In this document: in pieces, positions 33,823 through 40,898 of the stretch
Numbering within the stretch: position 1 is the stretch's first letter
Layout: each line of letters opens with the position of its first letter
Assembly: GCF_001421705.1 (NCBI RefSeq)
Contig: NZ_LMKO01000001.1
Location: forward strand, 734,170-798,169
Length of the DNA: 64,000 nt
Direction of reading: 5' to 3'
DNA from: Xylophilus sp. Leaf220
Lineage (GTDB): Bacteria; Pseudomonadota; Gammaproteobacteria; Burkholderiales; Burkholderiaceae_C
Notes under the pieces: generated by a model
What the model was told of the DNA's origin: nothing
Databases searched by the model: none
Seen by the model: only the letters and a program-made list of their open reading frames with translations
Made by a program: the position numbers and the translations under genes

Positions 33823-34625
33823 TTCGCGGCTCCGAAGCCGTCGGGCAGCTCGCCCTCGTACTGGAGCTCCCGCGTCGCCTGGTACGACAGCGCGAAGCCC
33901 GAGGGCGTCTCCGCCTCTTCGGCCAGGTGTGCGATCAGCCCCGCGGTGCGGGCCAGGATCGGCACGCCGTGCAGGGACGCCACCGGGAATCCCACGCCCA
34001 GCAGCACCGCCGGTATCGCGGCCGACACGTTCAGCCGCAGTTCCTTGCCGACGATGCCGGGAATCACCCGCTCGATCGCCTGCGCGATCTCCACGAAACG
34101 CAGATCCGCGCCCGCCTCGGTCGCGACCGCGATCAGCCGCGCCACCCGTGGATCGCTGCTCTTGTGCAGCGGATGGCCGTAGCCTGGGATGGCGCTGCGG
34201 GTCGACTTGAGGGTGCGGATCACATCCGTCGCCACGTCGTCGAGGGCCTCGCCCGCGTCGACCCGCGCGGCGACGTCGGCGAAGAGCCGCCCCGCGGTTT
34301 CGGACGCCCCCAGGATCACCGAGCCGCAGCCCAGGATGCCGGCCGCCACCGCGCCCTGCATCGCATCCGGCGCCGCGGCGTAGGTCATGCGGCTGGCCTG
34401 CACGCTCGGCACCAGTCCGTGCTCGGCGATCGCCACCAGCGTCGCGTTCAGGACGGCGCTGCAGGCGGCGTCGGGCCGGCGGCCGGTCAGCAGCAGGAAG
34501 AAGTAGTCCGCGAAGGAGGTGTGCCCGATCAGGTCCTGGCACAGGTCCTGCCCGCGCACGACGATGGTGTGCTCGTCCGAGGTGCAGATGGCGGTGCGGG
34601 GAACGGTGGATTTGCCGATTTTCAT
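33819..34625 (-). CDS. Citrate-synthase-family citryl-CoA lyase
   Basis: The 268 residues belong to the short citrate-synthase fold family usually called citryl-CoA lyase, which cleaves or forms a C-C bond of a CoA ester. Motifs include IGKSTVPRTAICTSDEHTI, LIGHTSFADYFFLLLTGR, GILGCGSVILGASETAG, SAIPGYGHPLHKSSDPR and PVASLHGVPILARTAGLI. The His in GYGHPLHK matches the citrate-synthase active-site loop. It overlaps the dioxygenase stop by ATGA at its start and the Bug gene by GTGA at its end. The true substrate in this operon is unknown; a dicarboxyl-CoA from ring cleavage is a reasonable guess. Confidence 0.88.
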   Translation of the reverse strand: MKIGKSTVPRTAICTSDEHTIVVRGQDLCQDLIGHTSFADYFFLLLTGRRPDAACSAVLNATLVAIAEHGLVPSVQASRMTYAAAPDAMQGAVAAGILGCGSVILGASETAGRLFADVAARVDAGEALDDVATDVIRTLKSTRSAIPGYGHPLHKSSDPRVARLIAVATEAGADLRFVEIAQAIERVIPGIVGKELRLNVSAAIPAVLLGVGFPVASLHGVPILARTAGLIAHLAEEAETPSGFALSYQATRELQYEGELPDGFGAAK

Positions 34626-35545
34626 GGTGCCGTGCCTTGCGCCGAGGTGGGTTGCAGATGGAAGTCGTAGTGCGCCGACCAGTAGGGCGCGTCCAGCACC
34701 CGCCCGTCGGGCGCGGCACCCGCGGGGTGCGGCTCGAAGTCGACGATCAGGCTCGGACGCACGCCGAACACCGCGTCGGAATCGATGTAGGGGCTGCCCG
34801 CCACGAAGAGGTGCGTGGTCACCGGCACGTGGTCGGGCGCGGAGACCATCATGTGGATGTGCCCCGGCCGGTTGGGATGCCGGCCCATGCGGCCCAGCAT
34901 GCGGCCGACCGGCCCGTCGACCGGCACCGGATAGAACGAGGGCTTGATCGACCAGAACCAGTAGCGGCCTTCGGCATCGGTCCGGATGCGGGCCCGCGCC
35001 GCCATGCCGGCGCCCTCGACCTGCATGTCGTAGACGCCGTCGCCGTCGCCCGACCAGATGTCGAGCACCGCGCCGGCGATCGGCTGGCCGCGGGTGTCGG
35101 ACACCCGGCCGCTGTAGAAGGTCGGCTCTCCCGACGTGCCCTGCGCGATGTCGGCCCCGCAAGGCATCTCGGGGGCGCCCGCCCAGTAGTACGGGCCCTG
35201 CACCGTGGCCTCGGTGGTCGGCGTGGCGGCGAACGGCGCGTCGGCCGCTGCATGCCCGGATGCGCGGGCGGCCCGGATCTGGTCGAGCATCACCACCATC
35301 ATCGAAGCGCCCAGCGTGTCCGACAGCAGGATGAACTCCTGGCGCTTGTCGTCGCAGGCCTTGCCGACGTCGGTCAGGAATTCGATGCCCTGCATCCACT
35401 CGCCTGGCTGCAGCTCCACCTCGCGCACGAAGGCGTGCAGGTGCCGGATCAGCGATTCCATGATCCGTGCGAAGCGCAGGTCGTCGGTGCCCTCCAGCCG
35501 CTGCAGCACGGCCTGGGTCAGTTCGTTCTCGTTCGAGGGGGTCAT
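34622..35545 (-). CDS. Intradiol ring-cleavage dioxygenase
   Basis: This non-haem Fe(III) enzyme family opens catechol or hydroxyquinol rings between the two hydroxyls. The 307 residues have an N-terminal helical cap (about 1-110: ELTQAVLQRLEGTDDLRFAR and later) and a beta-sandwich with the iron ligands: Tyr in VQGPYYW, Tyr in RYWFWSIKP, and His in RPGHIHMMV. The pattern GAPEMPCGADIAQG is found in hydroxyquinol 1,2-dioxygenase-like proteins. ATG 35545 is preceded by AAGGAGA. It is the second gene of an operon behind a CoA transferase. Substrate not certain. Confidence 0.9.
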   Translation of the reverse strand: MTPSNENELTQAVLQRLEGTDDLRFARIMESLIRHLHAFVREVELQPGEWMQGIEFLTDVGKACDDKRQEFILLSDTLGASMMVVMLDQIRAARASGHAAADAPFAATPTTEATVQGPYYWAGAPEMPCGADIAQGTSGEPTFYSGRVSDTRGQPIAGAVLDIWSGDGDGVYDMQVEGAGMAARARIRTDAEGRYWFWSIKPSFYPVPVDGPVGRMLGRMGRHPNRPGHIHMMVSAPDHVPVTTHLFVAGSPYIDSDAVFGVRPSLIVDFEPHPAGAAPDGRVLDAPYWSAHYDFHLQPTSAQGTAP

Positions 35546-35593
35546 CTGGCGTGTCTCCTTTTCTTCTGTTTCGTTTCGGGTGCGTCGCGTGCG

Positions 35594-36742
35594 TCAGTCG
35601 CCGCGCAACCGGCGCCGCAGCGGCTCCACGATCCGCGCGTTGTCGGCGCCGAGCACCGGCGGCGCGGTCACGGCGAGCGCGCGCTCGCCGTCGAAGCTCA
35701 CCGGCGAGCGGATCGTGCGCCACTGCCCGCCTTCGGGATGCGGCGCGCTCACCTCGAGCTGCAGGTGGCGGACCTGCGGGTCTTCCATCGCTTCCCGGGT
35801 GTCGTACATCGGCGCATGCGGCACGTCCTCGGCTTCGAGCCGGGTGCACCACGCCGCCCGCGTCCTTTCGCGAAACAGGCCGGCCAGCAGTTCGATCATC
35901 TCGGGCTGATGGGCGATGCGCGCCTCGCGGTCGGCGAAGCGCGGGTCCTTGAACAGGTCGGGCCGCTCGATCGCATGGGCCAGCCCCTGCCAGAACTTCT
36001 CGGGCGAGGACATGTGCAGGGCGATCCACAGGCCGTCGGCGCACTCCATCACGTACGACTGGGACACGCTGGGACGGCTGAAGGGCCCCATGACCTCATC
36101 GGCCGAGAAGTAGTGGGTGAATGCATCCAGGTTGAAGTGGCACATCGCCTCGAGCATCGACACCTCGACGGTGCGGCCCACGCCGGTGCGGCCGCGTTCC
36201 ACCAGCGCGCCCATCACCCCGTAGGCCGCATAGAAGCCGGTCATCGCATCGGCGATCGCCGGCCCCACCACCCGCGGGTTCACCGGATTGACCAGCAGCT
36301 GCAGGAATGCGCTGGCCGCCTGGGCGACGGTGTCGTAGGCCGGCCGGCCGGCAGCGGGCCCCGATGCGCCGAAGCCGCTGATCGAGCAGTAGACGAGGCG
36401 CGGGTTCAGCGCCCGCAGCCGCGCCGCCCCGGCACCCAGCCGCTCGGCCGCGCCGGGCCGGAAGTTCTGGATGTAGACGTCCGCATCCTTGACCAGCTCG
36501 TCGAACACCGCCGCATCCTCCGGCAGCTTGGGATTGAGGGTGATGCTCTGCTTGTTGCGGTTGTAGGTCTGGAAATGCGGGCTGTACAGGCCGCCCCGGA
36601 AGGCCCGGAACGGATCGCCGCTCTCCGGCTGCTCGACCTTGACCACCTCGGCTCCGAGGTCGGCGAGGAACATGCCGGCGGCGGGCCCGGTGATGAACGT
36701 TCCCTGTTCGAGCACCTTGATGCCGCTGAGGACTTTTTGCAC
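35594..36742 (-). CDS. CaiB/BaiF (class III) CoA transferase
   Basis: Class III CoA transferases move CoA between carboxylic acids. The 382 residues show GIKVLEQGTFITGPAAGMFLADLGAEVVKVE, the NRNKQSITLNPK and IQNFRPGAAERL segments, and CSISGFGASGP; the catalytic Asp is expected in the RPAYDTVAQA segment. Start is GTG at 36742 with AGGAG eight bases upstream; the longer frame reaches into the divergent promoter region. It is the first gene of the operon and may activate the acid that the Bug receptors import. Confidence 0.9.
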   Translation of the reverse strand: MQKVLSGIKVLEQGTFITGPAAGMFLADLGAEVVKVEQPESGDPFRAFRGGLYSPHFQTYNRNKQSITLNPKLPEDAAVFDELVKDADVYIQNFRPGAAERLGAGAARLRALNPRLVYCSISGFGASGPAAGRPAYDTVAQAASAFLQLLVNPVNPRVVGPAIADAMTGFYAAYGVMGALVERGRTGVGRTVEVSMLEAMCHFNLDAFTHYFSADEVMGPFSRPSVSQSYVMECADGLWIALHMSSPEKFWQGLAHAIERPDLFKDPRFADREARIAHQPEMIELLAGLFRERTRAAWCTRLEAEDVPHAPMYDTREAMEDPQVRHLQLEVSAPHPEGGQWRTIRSPVSFDGERALAVTAPPVLGADNARIVEPLRRRLRGD

Positions 36743-36814
36743 TGCGCTGTCTCCTGGATTCTTGTGCCCGTTGCGGGTGACGAGGACTCTAGGCAGGCCC
36801 CGCCCTTTCGCAAA

Positions 36815-36851
36815 ATGATCGTTTTTCATGGATACCATCGACCCGGTCGAT
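36815..36851. promoter_or_regulatory. Two dyads in the LysR/CoA-transferase divergent promoter
   Basis: ATGA-N7-TCAT (36815-36829) has LysR-box geometry, and ATCGACC-C-GGTCGAT (36837-36851) is a perfect 15-base palindrome 19 bases before the LysR start. Both lie in the 128-base gap between divergent starts and are the likely operators of the LysR protein. Confidence 0.5.
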
Positions 36852-36870
36852 CATCACCAGGAACTCTGCC

Positions 36871-37788
36871 GTGGAACTGCGCCACCTCCGCTACTTCAGT
36901 GCCCTGGCGGGCTCGCTCAACTTCACCCGCGCGGCCGAGCGGCTGCATGTCACGCAGTCGACGCTGTCGCACCAGATCAAGCAGCTCGAGGACGAGCTGG
37001 GCACCCGGCTGGTCGACCGCGCCGGCAAGCGGGTGGCCCTCACCGAGGCGGGCGAGGCCTTCCTGCACCACGCCACCCTCGCGCTGCAGGAGATCGACCG
37101 CGGCCTGGGCGCCTTGCGGGAGGATTCGCAGGAGACGGCGGGCGAACTGCGCATCGGCTCGACGCCGACCTTCAACATGGGCTTCATCCCAGACTGCATC
37201 GCCAGCTTCCACCAGCGGTACCCGCGCTACAGGGTGGTGGTGGAGGAACTGGCCGCCGACGTGATCGCCTCGCGGCTGCAGCAGGGGCTGCTCGACCTGG
37301 GCATCGCCTACCGGCCGGCACTGCCCGGCTCGCTGCAGTTCGAGCCGCTCTACAACGAGGAGATGGTGCTGGCCGTGTCCGAGAACCATCCGCTCGCACG
37401 CCGCAAGCGGGTCCGGATGGTCGAGCTGCACCGGCTGCCGATGGTGATGCTGCCCGCCAGCTTCGCCACCCGGCAGATGCTCGACGAATGCCTGCGCTCC
37501 TGCGGTGCCGAGCCGCACGTGGTGGTCGAGATGAACGCGCTGGCGCCAATCATGGGCCTGGTCGCCAAGACGCAGCTGGCGTCGATCATCGCGGCGAACG
37601 CGGTGCCGACCGATGCGGGCGTCCGGCTGGTCCGGCTGGAGAGCCCCACCCCGAGCCGCACGCCCGGAATGCTCTGGTCCTTGCCGATGCGCCCGTCGCC
37701 GGCGGTCCGGGCGTTCTCGGGGATCGTCCGGAAAATCGCCTTTCGCACCAGCTTATTGGAGCATTCGATCCGCAAGCCGAAGCCATGA
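36871..37788 (+). CDS. LysR-type regulator of the CoA-transferase/dioxygenase operon
   Basis: The 305 residues begin MELRHLRYFSALAGSLNFTR and contain the helix-turn-helix (AAERLHVTQSTLSHQIKQLE), with effector domain about 92-300 (GELRIGSTPTFNMGFIPD). The start is GTG 36871. LysR proteins usually control the divergent operon with a metabolite as coinducer, so this one likely regulates the CoA transferase to Bug genes. The closest look-alike is CynR. A hairpin terminator lies 120 bases past the stop. Confidence 0.92.
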   Translation: MELRHLRYFSALAGSLNFTRAAERLHVTQSTLSHQIKQLEDELGTRLVDRAGKRVALTEAGEAFLHHATLALQEIDRGLGALREDSQETAGELRIGSTPTFNMGFIPDCIASFHQRYPRYRVVVEELAADVIASRLQQGLLDLGIAYRPALPGSLQFEPLYNEEMVLAVSENHPLARRKRVRMVELHRLPMVMLPASFATRQMLDECLRSCGAEPHVVVEMNALAPIMGLVAKTQLASIIAANAVPTDAGVRLVRLESPTPSRTPGMLWSLPMRPSPAVRAFSGIVRKIAFRTSLLEHSIRKPKP

Positions 37789-37906
37789 TGCTGTGCCCTC
37801 GTTACCACGGCCGGCACCGACGCTGGCGGCAGTTGCGCCTTCCGACGCCCCTGCGACGCGGCAGAAATGGCGTTGGCGCATACGATTGGCGCCAGCGTTG
37901 ATGCTG

Positions 37907-37930
37907 CACGCCGGCAAGCCGGCGTGTTTT
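37907..37930 (+). terminator. Intrinsic terminator after the LysR gene
   Basis: CACGCCGG-CAAG-CCGGCGTG with four T (37927-37930). It lies 120 bases after the LysR stop and 60 bases before the next start, so an upstream in-frame start for the next gene is unlikely. Confidence 0.75.
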
Positions 37931-37989
37931 GCGAGCGCGTCCAGCGGCGCGGTGCCTGGAATGTCGTCAGCAGACCTTGTGGGGAACAA

Positions 37990-38592
37990 ATGCTTTACGA
38001 GAACGAAGTCGAAATCTCTAACTACTGGCGCCTGTGCGATTCGCTGTCCGTGCGGCAGGCCGCGCTGCTCGTGATCGGAGAGGATCCCGCATCCGAAGTG
38101 GGCACCTATTGCGAATCGTGGAGACCCTCCGACCGGCCGCGGGGCTACGAAGCCGCCAAGCAGGGCATCGGCAACGCCCTGTCGCTCGGGACCATCGAAG
38201 GCCGGCAGGTCGAGCAACCCCAGTTCGATCCGGTCGGCACCCAGGTCGGCACCATCCCGGGCAGCCTCGACGTCGACCTGTCGACCGTCGACCGCCATTC
38301 GCTGGTGAAATGGCTGACCCGGCGCGGCTTCCGCAGCGGATTCTTCTTTCCCGAAGCGCCCGCCTCGGCGGTCCCCGGCTACCTGGACCCCTTGAACGAG
38401 CGCTATGCCCCCAAGCTCGCGGCCGCCGTCGAGGCATGGCTCGCCACCGGCGGCTCCATCGGCAAGCCGCCGCGGCAGGCGCTGGTCATCTGGCTGCGCG
38501 AACACGCGGTGAAGTTCGGCTTGTCCGACGCGGAGGGAATGCCGAACGAGGCGGAGATCGACCAGACGGCCACGGTCGCGGTCTGGCAGTAG
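37990..38592 (+). CDS. Protein of unknown function with phage-like C-terminal segment
   Basis: The 200 residues start at ATG 37990 (GGGGAA upstream); an earlier in-frame codon would place the terminator hairpin inside the gene. The N-terminus (EISNYWRLCDSLSVRQAALL) is typical of proteins of unknown function in Burkholderiales, and the end (ALVIWLREHAVKFGLSDAEG then MPNEAEIDQTATVAVWQ) resembles a C-terminal motif seen in many prophage-borne and accessory proteins, from memory rather than search. There is no known enzyme domain, signal or membrane segment. Confidence 0.6.
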   Translation: MLYENEVEISNYWRLCDSLSVRQAALLVIGEDPASEVGTYCESWRPSDRPRGYEAAKQGIGNALSLGTIEGRQVEQPQFDPVGTQVGTIPGSLDVDLSTVDRHSLVKWLTRRGFRSGFFFPEAPASAVPGYLDPLNERYAPKLAAAVEAWLATGGSIGKPPRQALVIWLREHAVKFGLSDAEGMPNEAEIDQTATVAVWQ

Positions 38593-38802
38593 GGCCAGGC
38601 GCACGCACCGATTGAGACGGCCCGGCAGGGACTCGCCCCGTTGGCGACGGGGCAGCCGGACCAAGCACCCCGGCTAGACCGCACTCGACGCTCCCGGCCC
38701 TCTGCGGCGCAGATGCCGACCCGGGCGAAAGGCGAAGGCCGACATGGAGCAGGACACAGGCCTTTTACGGTGCCGTCTGTCCCAATCCACAAGATACCGT
38801 CC

Positions 38803-39963
38803 ATGTCCCCATCATCGCGCGCCAGGCTGCCGGCCCGGTTCCTCCCCCTGGCTGCCTGCGCGGCCGCCCTCGCACTTCTGGCGGGCTGTGCCCAGACCGG
38901 ACCTTCCGCAACATCCCAGCGCCCGGTCGCTGGCGTCGATGCACAGAAGCTTCAACAGGTAGCGCGGTTCGACCACCAGGTGACCGGCGTGACCGTCTCG
39001 CCCGGCGGCCGCATCTTCGTCAACTTCCCCCGCTGGTCCGACGATGCGCCGGTGTCGGTCGCGGAAGTGCTGCCCGACGGCACCACCCGCGCCTTCCCCA
39101 ACGCCGAATGGAATGCCTGGCGCAATGCGCGCAAGGACGAGATGACCGCGAACGACCACTTCGTCTGCGTGCAGAGCGTGGTGGTCGATCGCCAGGGATT
39201 CCTGTGGGCGCTGGATGCGGCCGCGCCGGCGCAGGGCCCGGTCGTGCCGATGGGTGCCAAGCTGGTGAAGATCGATCTCGCCACCAACCAGGCCGTCAAG
39301 ACCATCCTGTTCGACGAGAGGATCGCGCCCCACGGCAGCTACCTGAACGACGTCCGCTTCAGCCTGGATGGCAGGAGCGCCTACATCACCGACTCCGGCG
39401 CGAAGGGCGCGCTGGTCGTGGTCGACCTGGTGCAGGGCACGGCGCGCCGGGTGCTGGACGGCCATCCCGCGACGCAGGTGGACAAGACCGTGAAGGTCAA
39501 GGCCGACGGCCAGGTGCTGCGGCGCCCCGACGGCCGGGACGTGGCGTTCTCTGCGGACGGTATCGCCCTGTCGCCCGATGGCGGCATGCTGTACTGGCAG
39601 GCCATCAAGGGCAAGACGCTTTACCGGGTGCCGACGGCGGCGCTGACCGACGTGTCGGCCCAGCCGCGGCTCGCCTCGATGGTGGAGACGGTCGGCGAGA
39701 ACGGCCCGGTCGACGGCATCCTGTTCGGCCGCGACGGGCGCCTGTTCCTCACCTCGCCGGAAGACGATTCGGTGAAGGTGCGCGACAACACCGGCGTGCG
39801 GGTGCTGGTGCAGAGCGCCTCGCTCCGGTGGCCCGACACCTTGTCGCAGGGACCGGACGGAAGCCTGTACGTGACAGCCTCTCGCATCCAGGACATGAAC
39901 TGGTACAAGCCGGGCAGCCCCGCATCGCTGCCCACCACGCTGTTCAAGATCGTCAACCCCTGA
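38803..39963 (+). CDS. Lipoprotein of the major royal jelly protein / yellow family
   Basis: The 386 residues begin with a lipoprotein signal (LALLAGCAQ, Cys at about residue 28) and continue as a six-bladed propeller-like protein of the MRJP/yellow family: VTVSPGGRIFVNFPRWSDD, SVVVDRQGFLWALDAA, LNDVRFSLDGRSAYITDSGA, FSADGIALSPDGGMLYWQAI and LSQGPDGSLYVTASRIQDM. Relatives in bacteria are of unknown role; in insects they bind amines. ATG 38803 sits 210 bases after the preceding gene with no other coding signal between. Confidence 0.85.
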   Translation: MSPSSRARLPARFLPLAACAAALALLAGCAQTGPSATSQRPVAGVDAQKLQQVARFDHQVTGVTVSPGGRIFVNFPRWSDDAPVSVAEVLPDGTTRAFPNAEWNAWRNARKDEMTANDHFVCVQSVVVDRQGFLWALDAAAPAQGPVVPMGAKLVKIDLATNQAVKTILFDERIAPHGSYLNDVRFSLDGRSAYITDSGAKGALVVVDLVQGTARRVLDGHPATQVDKTVKVKADGQVLRRPDGRDVAFSADGIALSPDGGMLYWQAIKGKTLYRVPTAALTDVSAQPRLASMVETVGENGPVDGILFGRDGRLFLTSPEDDSVKVRDNTGVRVLVQSASLRWPDTLSQGPDGSLYVTASRIQDMNWYKPGSPASLPTTLFKIVNP

Positions 39964-39990
39964 CCGCGCAGCGCCGCGTAGAACATCTTC

Positions 39991-40018
39991 CGAGCCCGCG
40001 AAACCAAGCGCGGGCTCG
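39991..40018. terminator. Perfect 10-base hairpin after the MRJP gene
   Basis: CGAGCCCGCG-AAACCAAG-CGCGGGCTCG lies 28 bases after the stop. It lacks a T-run on the plus strand, so it may be a processed 3' end or a poor terminator. Confidence 0.5.
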
Positions 40019-40054
40019 CCGTAAAAAAACTCCATCGACCTGAGGACCCTGACC

Positions 40055-40528
40055 ATGAAGAACTACGGCCTGCTTTTCTCCGCCCTGATCGGCGCCGTCG
40101 CCAGTGCGCGCTCGATGACGCCGATGGCGACCCTGGCCGCGGCCCGGGTGCTGGGCAAGCCCACGCCCGGCACGCTCGTCCTGCTCGACAAACCCGTCTT
40201 CAAGTACGGCGCCCTGGCCATGGGTGCGGGCGAGTTGTTGGGCGACAAGATGAAGACCGCCCCCGACCGCACCGTGTTCCTGGGCCTGCTGGCCCGCGTG
40301 ATGAGCGCCGGCATCGCGGGCGCCGCCCTCGCCCCACCCGACCGGGAGCGCGCCGGTGCCGCCGCCGCGGTCGCGACCGCCGTGCCCCTCGCCTACCTGA
40401 CCCTGGCCGGCCGCAAGCGGGCGATGGCGACGATGGGCCAGACGCGCAGCGGGCTGATCGAGGATGCGCTGATCGTGGCTGCGGGCATTGCTGTGGTGGC
40501 GATCGCGTTGAAGAACGCCAACGATTGA
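40055..40528 (+). CDS. DUF4126-family membrane protein
   Basis: The 157 residues have four hydrophobic helices and the family opening SALIGAVASARSMTPMATLA, with YGALAMGAGELLGDKM and SGIAGAALAPPDRERAGA; the function is unknown. ATG 40055 follows GAGGAC about eight bases earlier. It is the last core-like gene before the AT-richer island. Confidence 0.78.
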   Translation: MKNYGLLFSALIGAVASARSMTPMATLAAARVLGKPTPGTLVLLDKPVFKYGALAMGAGELLGDKMKTAPDRTVFLGLLARVMSAGIAGAALAPPDRERAGAAAAVATAVPLAYLTLAGRKRAMATMGQTRSGLIEDALIVAAGIAVVAIALKNAND

Positions 40529-40898
40529 GAGGCGTGCGGCCGCGCTGGCCGGCGGGAAATCGACATTGATGGAAACGCTCTGATGACACTCCCAACGCCT
40601 ACCCACCGTCGCGGCTCTGCAAATCCCGTCATTTCCCGGCACTGCCGCTACCCGTAAACCCCGCGCGGCCCCTCACCGGGGCTCGCTTTAAGCCCTGCCG
40701 GCGGCGTCGTTGAAAGCAACCCATTTTTGCGAGCAGGCGGGCGGGTCTCGACCGTTCTTTGGAGGTCAGTAAGGGCATGAAAACCAGACCTGTGGGCAAA
40801 TGGCTGCCCCATTCTTTGAAAGCCAGTTCGAAATGTTGCAATTGCGTCGGAAAGTAGCTATGTTCGTTTGCTAACCGTTTGGTTGATGTCCGGACCCG
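40529..40898. other. Non-coding stretch at the edge of the AT-rich island
   Basis: This 370-base gap has no convincing gene. Base composition drops toward AT over its last 150 bases. A 26-codon frame (ATG 40777, MKTRPVGKWLPHSL) lacks a well-spaced ribosome site. No tRNA, repeat copy or att-like duplication of the tRNA-Ser 3' end was found here. Confidence 0.6.

Noticed and set aside
40777-40857. 26-codon ORF before the IPTL-CTERM gene
   Set aside because: Too short, ribosome-like GGAGGT is about 10 bases too far upstream, no similarity seen.
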